This document shows positions 26,859-36,142 of a DNA stretch of 64,000 bases, piece by piece. The notes beneath the pieces were generated by a model. The model saw nothing but the letters and a program-made list of their open reading frames with translations. It searched no databases and was not told the DNA's origin. Each line of letters opens with the position of its first letter. Within the stretch, counting starts at the first letter, position 1. A program made the position numbers and the translations under genes. The stretch spans positions 47,209 to 111,208 of the forward strand of contig JANWYT010000007.1 in NCBI GenBank assembly GCA_025055175.1. The letters run 5' to 3'. Source of the stretch: Anaerolineae bacterium. Its GTDB lineage: Bacteria > Chloroflexota > Anaerolineae > Aggregatilineales > Phototrophicaceae.

Positions 26859-28096
26859 CAGAGCAAGCTCAGCGCAAGGCGCGGCACACTTTGCCGCTGG
26901 TCGGAGCGCTGGTGTTGGCTCTGCTGCTGCGCCTGTGGGGCGCAAATGCGGAGTTCAGTCCACAAGAGGCGGCGTTGGCCACGAGCCTCAGCCTTACGCC
27001 TGATCTACCCCAAGCAGAGCTGCTGCTGCGCCTGCCACTGATTGGGCTGGGGGTGTTGCTGGCGGCTTGGGGCTGGCGTTGTGAGCGCGGACGCGGCGCG
27101 CTGCTGCTGGCTGCCATGAGCGGCGTCCCGCTGGCCCTGCTGTGGCCGCTGGCCCTGCCCGACTTGTTGCTGCTGATCTTCTCACCGTCCTGGGCGCTAG
27201 GCCTGGGCTTAGCCTTGCTGGGCGCGCGGCACGTACGCCGCTGGTGGTGGATCGCTGCTGCGCTCCTGCCGCTGCTAGCAGGCCTGCTGAACCCTCCACT
27301 AGTTCTGCTGAGCGCGCCTGCTCTGACTTTGCTGATGGCGCAAGGCTCGCGCACCTTCGACCGGGAAAACCGCTGGATTGGGCGCGGCTTCGTGCTGGCG
27401 GTGGCCCTCACCCTGGCCACGACGCCCCTCCCCTGGCCCGCTCAGGGCTGGCGAGAGATGGTCCACACGTTAGAAGCTCTGTGGCGACCCTGGGATAGTT
27501 TGAGCTTGCGCGTGGCTGACCCTGTGCTGGATTACTACGCCGAGCCGCTGTTGCGCAGCACGCCCGATCTTCAGGTGGCTTGGGTGCTGCAACCCGCCAA
27601 TCAGCCTATCGCCTCCGACCGCAATCCTCATCAGGTCTTGAGCTACGAAGCACGGATCACCTGGCCCATGCCGCTGCGCTTGCTGCGCTGGCAAGTTCGA
27701 CCCCAGACACTACAAGCGCGTTGGCAGGACGGGCTAGCCCTGGGCTGGGCCGATCTGCGCGTGGAGCGTGGCCAGGTGCGCGCTCATCTGTTGTGGACGC
27801 TGCACGCTCCTGCCAGCGCCGATTATACGGCGTCGCTGGCCTTGCTAGACGAGTCAGGGCGCTTAGCAGCGCAGATCGACAGTCCGCTGCTACGCGATGG
27901 ACGGCCTACCAGCCAGTGGGATACAGAGACGTGGGCTTACGAAGTGCGCCAACCCTCGCCCACCGATGGCGAGCGTCTGGCAGGGGCATACCAGGCCATC
28001 CTCAAGCTCTACCTGTGGATACCTGACGGCCTGCGCGACCTGCCGTTGCTGGATGGCCAGCCTTACCTCAGCCTAGGCCAGGTGAACTTGCCCTAG
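26855..28096 (+). CDS. Polytopic membrane protein of unknown function
   Basis: 413 residues, not recognised as a known family. About seven hydrophobic segments lie between residues 12 and 190, very Leu/Ala/Trp-rich. A ~200-residue C-terminal domain on the outside follows, with beta-rich sequence (LRWQVRPQTLQARWQDGLALG, VRAHLLWTLHAPAS). The layout resembles PMT/ArnT-like membrane enzymes with an external C-terminal domain, but the first loop lacks an acidic DE-type motif. The start overlaps the lipoprotein stop by 4 nt, which suggests a lipoprotein-membrane protein pair acting together. Confidence 0.65.
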   Translation: MTEQAQRKARHTLPLVGALVLALLLRLWGANAEFSPQEAALATSLSLTPDLPQAELLLRLPLIGLGVLLAAWGWRCERGRGALLLAAMSGVPLALLWPLALPDLLLLIFSPSWALGLGLALLGARHVRRWWWIAAALLPLLAGLLNPPLVLLSAPALTLLMAQGSRTFDRENRWIGRGFVLAVALTLATTPLPWPAQGWREMVHTLEALWRPWDSLSLRVADPVLDYYAEPLLRSTPDLQVAWVLQPANQPIASDRNPHQVLSYEARITWPMPLRLLRWQVRPQTLQARWQDGLALGWADLRVERGQVRAHLLWTLHAPASADYTASLALLDESGRLAAQIDSPLLRDGRPTSQWDTETWAYEVRQPSPTDGERLAGAYQAILKLYLWIPDGLRDLPLLDGQPYLSLGQVNLP

Positions 28097-28154
28097 AAGC
28101 CAGCGAACGCTCAGTGGACGAGGCCTCATGAAGCACTGGCAGATGAGCGCATCT

Positions 28155-28793
28155 CTAGCTCTGCACCGCTCTCAGGCGCGCTTCTAGCTCGCTGAGCATG
28201 ATAGCCGTCGCCCCCCAGATTTTATGCACCTGGCCCGCCTGCTCCAGCAGGTAGTATGGCACATGGACGGGAAAGCCGCGTACGAGGCGCGTCTCGGCTT
28301 GGCGCGTCCGAGGGTCAAGCAGGACATCCAAGCTCAGGTGCAGCACCTCGGCGACCTCGGCTTCGTTGGGCCGCAGGGGCGGAAGACGGTCGGCATAGCC
28401 CACGAAGGGGTGGACGTTGTAATGCGTGGGCGGGATGTACGTCTCACTCAGCTGACCCAGCAAGCGCACAGCCTGTGGCGGCACGCCCAGTTCTTCTTGC
28501 GTCTCACGCAGGGCCGTCTCCTGGAAGCTGGCGTCGCGCGGATCGCGCTTGCCACCGGGGAAGCTGATTTGGCCGCTGTGAGCGCGCAGATCGTCGCGAC
28601 GACGGGTGAGGACGATGGCGAGGTCGCCACCTGAGCGCAGATAGAGCAAAGCTAGCACCGCCGCCTGGCGCGGCGCGCCGTCCATCGTCCTCAGGCCGCG
28701 CGGCACGGGCGACATGCTCTGGCGCGCCTGGGTGCTATCGAAGTGAGACAGCGCCAGAGCGCGCTCCACGTCTTCCAGACAGACCATGCTCAT
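28155..28793 (-). CDS. Nudix hydrolase, CoA pyrophosphatase type (NudL-like)
   Basis: 212 residues. The CoA-Nudix signature LTRRRDDLRAHSGQISFPGG precedes a Nudix box in which REtqEELGV (96-104) provides the metal-binding glutamates. The first Glu of the box is replaced by Asp-rich sequence (DPRDAS), as is usual in this subfamily. Members hydrolyse CoA and its derivatives to 3',5'-ADP and 4'-phosphopantetheine. The start overlaps the stop of the methyltransferase gene (ATGA), so the three minus-strand genes from 30251 to 28155 form one operon. Confidence 0.88.
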   Translation of the reverse strand: MSMVCLEDVERALALSHFDSTQARQSMSPVPRGLRTMDGAPRQAAVLALLYLRSGGDLAIVLTRRRDDLRAHSGQISFPGGKRDPRDASFQETALRETQEELGVPPQAVRLLGQLSETYIPPTHYNVHPFVGYADRLPPLRPNEAEVAEVLHLSLDVLLDPRTRQAETRLVRGFPVHVPYYLLEQAGQVHKIWGATAIMLSELEARLRAVQS

Positions 28794-29983
28794 GCGGTGG
28801 GCTCTAACCAGGCGTAGAGCGTGTGGTAGCGCCGATCGTAGCGCGCCGCGTCAGCAGGCAGGGCAGTGGGTCGTGGCGCGGGCTGATCGTCGTCGGTGAA
28901 CGGCACGAGGCGCAGGCGAAAATGGCGCGCTGATGGCTTGCCCTGGGCATACCAGCGATCCACAATCTCGTGCAGGGCCAAGAAGCTCTCCGACGCTCCG
29001 TAAGTCTCCACAGCGCCGCGCCCATTGTACGGGACGAAGGCCGCGCTGGCCTTGCCGATGAGCGCCAGGCCACTATGTTCCAGCCCGTAGGCCTGCACGT
29101 TAGGCGGCAGGTAGTAGAGGGCGAAGACCATGCCAGGCGGGGTGTAGAGCATGGGCAGGAGCTGTAGGCCTTTGCCCACGTCCACTTCATCAACGAAGCG
29201 GTCTAGATAGTTGGTCTCGCGATCCGTAGCCAAGAGCATGGCCAGAGCTGCAGTATCCACCTCGTCCAGCCCCTCACCCAGCAAGGTCATGCCGCTGGCG
29301 CCGAGCTTCTTGGTGAAGTTAGGTGGCGCTTCCACCCCGCGCAAGTAGACAAAAGAGCAGGGATGGTTATCGCTGCTGGCCCATGTGCCATCGTCCAGGC
29401 GGCTAAAGCAGGCGCTGACCTGAATGCCATTCACCCAGATGGGCAGTACCAGTAGGCCATCAGGCTTGAGCTGTCGCAGCCAAGCAGGCGGCACATCCCA
29501 GACGCCGGCGGTGGCGATGATCCGATCGTAGGATGCGCGGGGCGCATAACCTTGCGCGCCATCGGCCTGCACCACGCGCACCCGCCCGTAGCCGCTGGCC
29601 TGGAGCGTGACTTCAGCGCGGCGCGCCAGCTCGGCGTCTAGCTCTACACTGGTGACGTGGCCGTCATGACCCACCAGATACTGCATGAGAGCAGCGTTAT
29701 AGCCGCTGGCTGTGCCGATCTCTAGGACGTTGTGGCCGCGCTGCAGGCGTAGTTGGCGCAGCATGATGGCCATCATGCTGGGCTGGCTGGCCGTGCTGAC
29801 GGGCCAGCCACGATCATGCTTGAGAGCAATCGCGCGGTCTTCGTATGCCTGTTCCAGCGGCACACTAGGCAAGAAAAAGTGGCGCGGCACGTTCGCGAAG
29901 GCCGCCAGGATGTCTCCGCTGACGGTGCGGCTGAGCTTTTCGATGAGCTGGCGTTGCAGGCGCTCCAGCGGCGCTTCAGGCAT
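28790..29983 (-). CDS. Protein-L-isoaspartate O-methyltransferase-like enzyme with C-terminal extension
   Basis: 397 residues from the ATG at 29983 (MPEAPLERL). A longer in-frame opening to 30130 would overlap the upstream gene almost entirely and lacks family sequence. The N-terminal ~210 residues match Pcm: VPRHFFLP, STASQPSMMAIML, the SAM motif VLEIGTASGYNAALM, and VVQADGAQGY. Pcm methylates isoaspartyl residues to start protein repair. The remaining ~180 residues are an extension of unknown role, as in the long Pcm homologues of some bacteria. The start overlaps the preceding small gene by 8 nt. Confidence 0.85.
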   Translation of the reverse strand: MPEAPLERLQRQLIEKLSRTVSGDILAAFANVPRHFFLPSVPLEQAYEDRAIALKHDRGWPVSTASQPSMMAIMLRQLRLQRGHNVLEIGTASGYNAALMQYLVGHDGHVTSVELDAELARRAEVTLQASGYGRVRVVQADGAQGYAPRASYDRIIATAGVWDVPPAWLRQLKPDGLLVLPIWVNGIQVSACFSRLDDGTWASSDNHPCSFVYLRGVEAPPNFTKKLGASGMTLLGEGLDEVDTAALAMLLATDRETNYLDRFVDEVDVGKGLQLLPMLYTPPGMVFALYYLPPNVQAYGLEHSGLALIGKASAAFVPYNGRGAVETYGASESFLALHEIVDRWYAQGKPSARHFRLRLVPFTDDDQPAPRPTALPADAARYDRRYHTLYAWLEPTA

Positions 29984-30251
29984 ACCAGGCCCGACGTTTA
30001 CGCAGCGAGACGCCGGCGTCGGGGCCGCTGCGGCTAGCAGTGCGCACGCGCCCACGTGCGTCAATATGCACTTGGCCAGCCTTTTGCAGACGGGCGAATT
30101 CCTCCGGAGTGATGACCGGGGCAGGTTCACCCCCCAGGCGTTCTAGGCGCTCCTGATCGGACTCATCGCTAGGGCGACCCAGACGGTTGGCGCGTGCTTC
30201 GGCCTGAGGGTCGTCGGCGTCGGGAGGGATGATGGGACGTTCTTCGCTCAT
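29976..30251 (-). CDS. Small hydrophilic hypothetical protein
   Basis: 91 residues, highly charged and proline-rich at the N-terminus (MSEERPIIPPDADDPQAEAR), with no membrane segment. The middle part ITPEEFARLQKAGQVHIDARGRV looks like a short helix followed by a strand. It is not recognised as a known family. The evidence that it is real is the 8-nt overlap with the Pcm-like start, the -10 box upstream (30291-30296) and the absence of another candidate in this stretch. It heads the three-gene operon with the methyltransferase and Nudix genes. Confidence 0.6.
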   Translation of the reverse strand: MSEERPIIPPDADDPQAEARANRLGRPSDESDQERLERLGGEPAPVITPEEFARLQKAGQVHIDARGRVRTASRSGPDAGVSLRKRRAWYA

Positions 30252-30290
30252 GAGTCTTTATATCCTAACGTGTCAGGCTTCCCAGTGCTA

Positions 30291-30296
30291 GTATAG
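30291..30296 (-). promoter_or_regulatory. Putative -10 box of the small protein-Pcm-Nudix operon
   Basis: TATACT on the minus strand in GCTATACTAGC, about 40 bp before the ATG at 30251. The context (GC before, 40-bp distance) matches the other -10 boxes in the window. Confidence 0.4.
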
Positions 30297-30337
30297 CACA
30301 GTTTTGGCTTGCTATGACCTTAGCTATTGGTGTAGGC

Positions 30338-32551
30338 TCAGCGCGCGCCTAACATGGCCACCAGGTCGCGCAGGCCGTCCTCCCCTGCGAATTCGCGCAC
30401 CAGCGGCACGAGCGCCCCCAAGCACAACACTAATTCGGCCAGAGGTAGGTAAGCCAGGCGCGGAGCTAAGCGCGCCCAAGCTTGAAAGGCCACGTCTTCT
30501 CCGACTCCGCTCAGGAGTGCCACTCCCTGAGCCAGAGCTTGCGCCCGCTCGCGCGGCTCTGGAATGCTCAGGGCCGCTTCAAAGCCCTGCCACAGGGCCT
30601 GGTTGAAGTCGGGCAGCTCGGCGCGTTTGCTGCTCTGTTCGCTGAGCAGTGGCACGAGCAGGGCCAGGGCGCTGGCGCGGTCGTATTCGTCGTCGATGTC
30701 GCCAATGCTGGCCAAGATAGCGTTGTTGAGGTCAGCGCGCGCGCCTTCTGGCAGGAAAGGCGCCAGCGAGGCGATGGCGCTGGCTCGATCATAGCCGTCT
30801 TCAATCTGGCGCAGGGCGTGCCAAGCCTTCAGGATGAGGGGTGGGCGGCGGTCTGGCGGCATGTTCTGGGCGCAGGCGATGGCCACTTGCAGTCGATCTA
30901 GCGGATCGCTGAGCGCTTCGCCCAGAGCGATCAGCTCGTCCAGCGCCTCTGTGGAGATGAGGGTCGCTAAGTTGGCCATCAGGCGAGCGCGCTTGTACTC
31001 CACGCTGATGAGGCGCACCCCCTGGAGCAGATCGCGGGTGACTTCGGCGCGCAAGACAGGCGATAGCGTAGCAATCAGGCCCATCAGGGCGTTCAGGCGC
31101 ACCTCCACCGAGGGCAATTCACGGGCCACGAGCAAGGCGCGCTCTTGCAAGCGGCTGGGCAGGTGCGGCCCCAACAAAGCTAGGGCGCGAGCGCGAGCGT
31201 TCTCATTGTCGATCAAGCGAGCAGTCTCTAGGGCGTTGGTGAGCGCTTGATCGCGCAGGGGGTCGCTCAGGATGTCTATTAGGCCCACCAGGGCGCGCAC
31301 GCGCTCGTAATGTTGGGGCAGGTTGCTGGCGGCGGCCAACACATCCAGCAGAGTTTGCGCGCGGGCGCTCTCTGGGACGTAGTGGGCTAGCACGCTAAGA
31401 GCGTGGACGCGGCTGTCTTGTTCGCGCATGGTATGGGCCACTGCCAAGCTAGCCACCAGCATGTTAGAGGGCAAGGCGGGCGCGAGCTGAGCCAGCAGGG
31501 TGGCGCGCTCGCGTTCGCTGGGCAGGCTGTGGACGGCAGCCAGCGCTTCGCCTTGCAAGTCGGGCGTCAGGTAGGGCGCGAAGCTGACCAGGACGCGAGC
31601 GCGGGCAGGGCGGCGGTTGATGAGGATGGCGCTGGTCAAGGCGCGCTCCAAAATCTCTGGGTATTGATCGCCAATCGTGACCGACTCCAGACAAGGTGTA
31701 AAGCTCACCAGGGCGTCAGCGCGTTCGTCGTCGTTCTCCATGCGGTCGATGGCGCTCAGCGCAGCCAAGCGAGCGCGCTCTTGGAGGTCACTGGGCAGAC
31801 TGCGGGCTAGGGCAATGTAGGCACGGGCGCGCTCGTTGGGTTGCTGGATGCCGTCAGCCACTTCCAACAGACGATCCAGCAGCACGCGCGGCAGATGAGG
31901 CGGCAGCATTTCCATTGCTTTGGCCGTCACTGCATCCTGACGCGCTTCGGCCAAGTCGTCCAGCAAGCGGCGCAGAGCGGGTGTGGCCGTCTCGGTGGGC
32001 AGGCGACCCGACAAGGCGATGATAGCTCGCAGACGAGCCTCCGTGTTCTTCATCGCTTGAGCGTCTAGCAACAGGCGCAGCAGTGGGGAACTCTGCGAAG
32101 GAACAGCCCCTAGGCGGCGCAACAGCGGCGCCAACTCAAACCACAGCAGGGCGCGCGCCTCTGCGTCGGCGCGCTCAGCTTGACCGATCAGTTCAGCGGC
32201 TAAGCGGCGCGCTTCGTTGGGCGGCAAGTGCTGCCCCCAAACTGCCATCAGGGCCAAGCGCGCCTTCCAGGGTGGCAGAGCGGCGGCGCTGCGCAGCAAC
32301 AGTTGAGCCTGCGGGGGCGTGATAACATCGCTGAGCTGACCCAGGACTTCCAGACGGGCCTGAACCAACGTGGGTGGTGGTGTAGGCGGCGGGCTGGTGT
32401 TGGCCGCGCGGGCGAGTTGGCTGAGGGCCAGCACGTAGCGCAGCTGGACGCGGAAGCCTTTTGGCCCGCTCAGCAAGGCGCGCTCTAGTTCCTGTCGTCC
32501 TACAGAAGGCGCAGCTTTAACGGTGCTGGTGATGGATTTGGCGTCGGTCAT
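30338..32551 (-). CDS. Large alpha-helical repeat protein (HEAT/armadillo-like)
   Basis: 737 residues built almost entirely from tandem helical units of about 35-40 residues. The recurring core has the form R-A-x-A-L-x-x-L-x-P-x-L-P, for example RARALALLGPHLPSRLQERAL, read in two parts, RASALALLVPLLS and RASAIASLAPFLP. It has no enzyme motif, signal peptide or membrane segment. Similar repeats occur in large regulatory or scaffold proteins of Chloroflexota and cyanobacteria. Here the repeats stand alone, so it is probably a protein-binding scaffold. The gene is transcribed by itself and diverges from the NDP-sugar pyrophosphorylase gene. Confidence 0.75.
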   Translation of the reverse strand: MTDAKSITSTVKAAPSVGRQELERALLSGPKGFRVQLRYVLALSQLARAANTSPPPTPPPTLVQARLEVLGQLSDVITPPQAQLLLRSAAALPPWKARLALMAVWGQHLPPNEARRLAAELIGQAERADAEARALLWFELAPLLRRLGAVPSQSSPLLRLLLDAQAMKNTEARLRAIIALSGRLPTETATPALRRLLDDLAEARQDAVTAKAMEMLPPHLPRVLLDRLLEVADGIQQPNERARAYIALARSLPSDLQERARLAALSAIDRMENDDERADALVSFTPCLESVTIGDQYPEILERALTSAILINRRPARARVLVSFAPYLTPDLQGEALAAVHSLPSERERATLLAQLAPALPSNMLVASLAVAHTMREQDSRVHALSVLAHYVPESARAQTLLDVLAAASNLPQHYERVRALVGLIDILSDPLRDQALTNALETARLIDNENARARALALLGPHLPSRLQERALLVARELPSVEVRLNALMGLIATLSPVLRAEVTRDLLQGVRLISVEYKRARLMANLATLISTEALDELIALGEALSDPLDRLQVAIACAQNMPPDRRPPLILKAWHALRQIEDGYDRASAIASLAPFLPEGARADLNNAILASIGDIDDEYDRASALALLVPLLSEQSSKRAELPDFNQALWQGFEAALSIPEPRERAQALAQGVALLSGVGEDVAFQAWARLAPRLAYLPLAELVLCLGALVPLVREFAGEDGLRDLVAMLGAR

Positions 32552-32672
32552 CGGTTAACCATCGCTTGCGGATCAATCTAGGTTTATTGTATGTCCTGTG
32601 CCAGAATTGACGCAACTGCACACAGGCCATGTGAGCCTGTCTCATCATCCCCACTCATGGAGGTCGTGGCTC

Positions 32673-33980
32673 ATGTCCAATCCCCATCCTCTGCTGGTCG
32701 TCTTGGCGGGCGGCGTGTCCTCGCGCATGTGGCCGCTGCGAGAGAAGTCGCTGCTGCGCTTCGGCGATGAACCCCTGCTCGTCAGCCAATTGCGCGCCAG
32801 CGAATCGCTGGGCCTGCGCGAGGTAGTCATCGTCGCCAACCCAGAGAACGAAACCCTCATCCGCCAGCAAGTCAGCCTGCTGAGCGATCACATTGCAGTG
32901 AACGTCGTCGTCCAACAGGAAGCGCGCGGCATGGGCGACGCCTTGCTACAAATCGCCCCGGCTCTGGGCGACGACCCAGAGCGCGCCCTGATGATTACCC
33001 AAGTCCATGATGTGGTCGAAGAGAGTCTACATGCCGCCCTGCTGGCTGCCTATCATCACGATCCACGACGCGCCTATATCGTCGGTGTGGAGATGGATAC
33101 CTACTTCCCAGGCGGCTACCTGATCGTCGGCGAGGATGGCCAGATCACGGGCATCGTGGAGAAGCCTGGCGCAGGCCATGAACCGAGCCGCTATGTGAAC
33201 ATTGTGGCCCATATCCATCCACACGCGGGCCGCCTACTGGACGCCATACGCGCCGAATATGCCCGCGACCTGCCCAGCGATGACCACTACGAACGGGCGA
33301 TGGACGCGCTCATGAAGTACATGCCCTTCCAGCTCGTACCGTATCGCGGGCGCTGGTCTGCCCTCAAGTTCCCCTGGCACGTCCTGGACGTGATGGATCA
33401 CTTCCTGAGCAGGATTCAGGGTCAGCAGATTGACGCTTCGGCCTTCATCTCCACCCAAGCCACCATCAGTGGCAACGTGGTCATCAGCGCTGGCGTGCGC
33501 GTCTTCCCTGGAGCGGCAGTCGTCGGGCCAGCCTACATTGGGCGCGGCACGATCATCGGCAACAACGCCCTAGTACGTCACAGCATGATCCTAGACAAGG
33601 CCAACGTGGGCTTCACGACCGAAGTCGCGCGCTCTTACGTGGCGGACGGGGTGCAAATGCACGCCTGCCGCGTCCTAGACAGCGTGTTCGGGCCGAACGT
33701 CAACTTCAGCGCTGGCTGCACCACCGCCAACTTGCGCATTGACAAGGGGATCGTCAAAAGCACGGTCAAGGGCCAGCGCTTGGCCACAGGCCGCGACAAG
33801 CTGGGGGCGATCATCGGCGAAGACGCCTTCTTGGGCGTGGACGTGATGACCATGCCCGGCGTCAAAATTGGCGCAGGAGCGCAGGTCGGGCCAGGCACGC
33901 ACGTCCATCAGGACATCCCCAACCGCGCGCGCGTCTACGTCAAGCAGACGCTGGTCATCGAAGAAGGTGGCGACTCGTGA
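32673..33980 (+). CDS. NDP-sugar pyrophosphorylase-like nucleotidyltransferase with beta-helix
   Basis: 435 residues from the ATG at 32673, which has GGAGG 10 nt upstream; an in-frame opening at 32598 has no RBS. The N-terminal Rossmann-like nucleotidyltransferase domain starts VVLAGGVSSRMWPL and has REKSLLRFGDEPLL, the usual signature of sugar-1-phosphate nucleotidyltransferases. The C-terminal ~170 residues are hexapeptide repeats forming a left-handed beta-helix (ISTQATISGNVVISAGVRV and following), as in GlmU or ADP-glucose pyrophosphorylase. The signature G-G-x-x-x-R-x-x-P-L is slightly altered, so the base and sugar specificity are open. The stop overlaps the next gene's GTG. Confidence 0.85.
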   Translation: MSNPHPLLVVLAGGVSSRMWPLREKSLLRFGDEPLLVSQLRASESLGLREVVIVANPENETLIRQQVSLLSDHIAVNVVVQQEARGMGDALLQIAPALGDDPERALMITQVHDVVEESLHAALLAAYHHDPRRAYIVGVEMDTYFPGGYLIVGEDGQITGIVEKPGAGHEPSRYVNIVAHIHPHAGRLLDAIRAEYARDLPSDDHYERAMDALMKYMPFQLVPYRGRWSALKFPWHVLDVMDHFLSRIQGQQIDASAFISTQATISGNVVISAGVRVFPGAAVVGPAYIGRGTIIGNNALVRHSMILDKANVGFTTEVARSYVADGVQMHACRVLDSVFGPNVNFSAGCTTANLRIDKGIVKSTVKGQRLATGRDKLGAIIGEDAFLGVDVMTMPGVKIGAGAQVGPGTHVHQDIPNRARVYVKQTLVIEEGGDS

Positions 33981-34654
33981 AGCTGCTGCTCTTCGACATT
34001 GACGGCACACTGATGATGAGCAAAGGCGCAGGCCGAATAGCCACCAAGCGCGCCATACAAGAAGTCTTCGGCACGCTGGGCCAAATTGACTCGGTGGGCT
34101 TCGGCGGCCTGACTGACTGGCAGATCGTGGCGGAAGCGTTGGCCAGCGAAGGCTTCAGCTTGGAGGACATTGGCGCGCGCATGGATGTTTACGCCCAAGC
34201 GCTGGCGCGCCACATGGCCGAAGTCCTGCCTCAACACGAAGTCCATGCCCTGCCTGGGGCGCTGGCGCTGGTGGCCGAATGCGTCTGCCGCTCTGATTTG
34301 ATTGTGGGCCTGGTGACGGGCAATACCGCTCTCAGTGCGCCCATCAAGCTGCGCGCTGCTGGCTTCAATCCGTCCGATTTTGTGGTAGCGGCTTATGGCA
34401 GCGAAGCACACGATCGCAACCAGCTCCCGTTCCTAGCTCTAGAACGAGCCGAGCGCCTCACAGGGCGTCATATCCTAGCCAGCGATGTGTTAGTCATTGG
34501 GGACACGCTGGCTGATCTGCGCTGTGCGCAGGCGCTGGGAGCGCGCAGCGTCATCGTCTTGACAGGCTTTGAAGACCCCGACGCGCTGCGCCAAGCTCAG
34601 CCCGACTTCCTCATCCCTGATTTGACGCACTTCTGGGACGCAGTGCGGCTTTAG
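33977..34654 (+). CDS. HAD family hydrolase (phosphoglycolate phosphatase-like)
   Basis: 225 residues starting with GTG that overlaps the previous stop (GTGA). HAD motif I is DIDGT with D7 (nucleophile) and D9. Motif II is in VGLVTGN and motif IV in VLVIGDTLADLR. The helical cap between them is of the C1 type. It probably removes phosphate from a small metabolite, and coupling to the nucleotidyltransferase suggests a sugar phosphate. It converges with the flippase gene, and the two stop codons overlap by 4 nt (TTAG). Confidence 0.86.
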   Translation: MKLLLFDIDGTLMMSKGAGRIATKRAIQEVFGTLGQIDSVGFGGLTDWQIVAEALASEGFSLEDIGARMDVYAQALARHMAEVLPQHEVHALPGALALVAECVCRSDLIVGLVTGNTALSAPIKLRAAGFNPSDFVVAAYGSEAHDRNQLPFLALERAERLTGRHILASDVLVIGDTLADLRCAQALGARSVIVLTGFEDPDALRQAQPDFLIPDLTHFWDAVRL

Positions 34655-36138
34655 GCAGGACGCAAGCGTCGTAGCACAGCGGCCCACAAGCCCGACAGCG
34701 GCAAGTGAGCTGCCAGCCCTTCCAAGAAGTCCCAGTCGCCTGGGTCGATGGCGCGCAAGGCCAGCGCTGCCAGCCCGTAGGCCAACAAGCCCAGGCTAAC
34801 CCCCAACAAGGACGAGCCTTCTAACGCCAACATGAGCGCCCCGCCCACGAGGACTGCCAGCAGCAGACGGCCAGCGCGCTTCAGGAAGCGCTCCAACTCA
34901 AAGCCTTCGCTGCGGAAGCGCGCCAAGAGCTGCGTCCCCAGCAGCAGTTCTGCTGCCAACGTGGCCAGCACCGCTCCGCGCACATCCCCTGTCGTCAGCA
35001 GCAGCCCGACGGAGACGACGATGTTCAAGGCCAAACTGCGCGCTCTGGCCCGCAGCGTGTAAGCCTGCTGATCCTGCACCAACAAACCCTGGGCCAACAC
35101 GTTGACAATCATCGTCACCCAAGTGTACAGGATGAGCAAACGCAGGACTTGGCCCGCCGGGGCGAATTCGGACGGGTAGATGAGGCCCACCAGCGCAGGC
35201 CCGTAAACGAAGAAGACCAGAGCAATAGGCGCGCCGATCACCGCCATGAAGCGCCCTAAAATCTCTACGAGGTGGCCAAAGCTGGCACGCGTCTGCGGAG
35301 CGGCGTAGCTGCGCGACATGAGCGGATAGGTAGCCACCAGGACGGTCGTGTTCAGCAGCTCCACCACACCAAAGCTCACTAGGAAAGCCGGCCCCAAGAA
35401 CCCAGTGCTGCGTTCGCCCAAGATGGCCGTCGTCAGCAGCTTGTCGGCGTGCTGATAAGCCAGACTGAGGATGGCAGCCAGAGCTAGCGGCGCGCTGCTG
35501 AACAGCAGGCGGCGGCGCAGCTCAGGCGACACAGGGAAGCGAGGACGCCACCCTGCCCGCAAGTTCAGGCCGATCAGCAACGACGAACGACCTATACTGC
35601 TGAGCAAGGTGACGCTGTACAAGCCTAGCAGCTCCCAGCCCGCTAGCATCGCTGCTAACGCCAGGGCTACGCGCAAGAAGGTATGGCTCACTTCTACCAC
35701 AGATGTGACCACCATGCGCTCTTGTGCCAGCAAAAGGTCGTTGGCTGTGTTGCCGAACAGATCGATGAGCAGGCTCAGGCCGCCCAGAGCAGTATAAGCG
35801 AGGATGATGGGGCTGTAGCCCGCCAGCAGACCGCCTAGCAGCGCCAGCACATAAGCTAGTCCACCAAACAGGGTCTGCCAGCCCAACGCCGCCGCCCAAT
35901 AGACGCCCAGCTGGTCGGGTTGGCGCGCAACCTCGCGAATGACGATCAGGCCCATGCCCAAGCTGGCCAGCGGCGTAGTCACCGCCAACACGCTCAACAC
36001 AGTGTTGTAAATGCCATAGTCGTCCAGGCCAAGCCAGCGCCCCAACGCAATCTGCCAGACGAACAGCGTCCCCTTGCTCAGGACGCTAGCCAAGATGAGC
36101 GCCGCCAGGTTGCGCGTGACACGCCGCGCTTGGGCCAT
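34651..36138 (-). CDS. Polysaccharide flippase (Wzx/RfbX-like, MOP superfamily)
   Basis: 495 residues with 12-14 predicted membrane helices. The start ALILASVLSKGTLFVWQIALGRWLG, read in two parts, resembles the first helix of O-antigen/polysaccharide translocases. These export lipid-linked oligosaccharides to the outer face of the membrane. The ATG is 4 nt downstream of the ExoD gene's stop on the same strand, so exoD-like and flippase genes form an operon for surface polysaccharide. It converges with the HAD gene with interlocking stops. Confidence 0.88.
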   Translation of the reverse strand: MAQARRVTRNLAALILASVLSKGTLFVWQIALGRWLGLDDYGIYNTVLSVLAVTTPLASLGMGLIVIREVARQPDQLGVYWAAALGWQTLFGGLAYVLALLGGLLAGYSPIILAYTALGGLSLLIDLFGNTANDLLLAQERMVVTSVVEVSHTFLRVALALAAMLAGWELLGLYSVTLLSSIGRSSLLIGLNLRAGWRPRFPVSPELRRRLLFSSAPLALAAILSLAYQHADKLLTTAILGERSTGFLGPAFLVSFGVVELLNTTVLVATYPLMSRSYAAPQTRASFGHLVEILGRFMAVIGAPIALVFFVYGPALVGLIYPSEFAPAGQVLRLLILYTWVTMIVNVLAQGLLVQDQQAYTLRARARSLALNIVVSVGLLLTTGDVRGAVLATLAAELLLGTQLLARFRSEGFELERFLKRAGRLLLAVLVGGALMLALEGSSLLGVSLGLLAYGLAALALRAIDPGDWDFLEGLAAHLPLSGLWAAVLRRLRPA

Positions 36139-36142
36139 AAGC

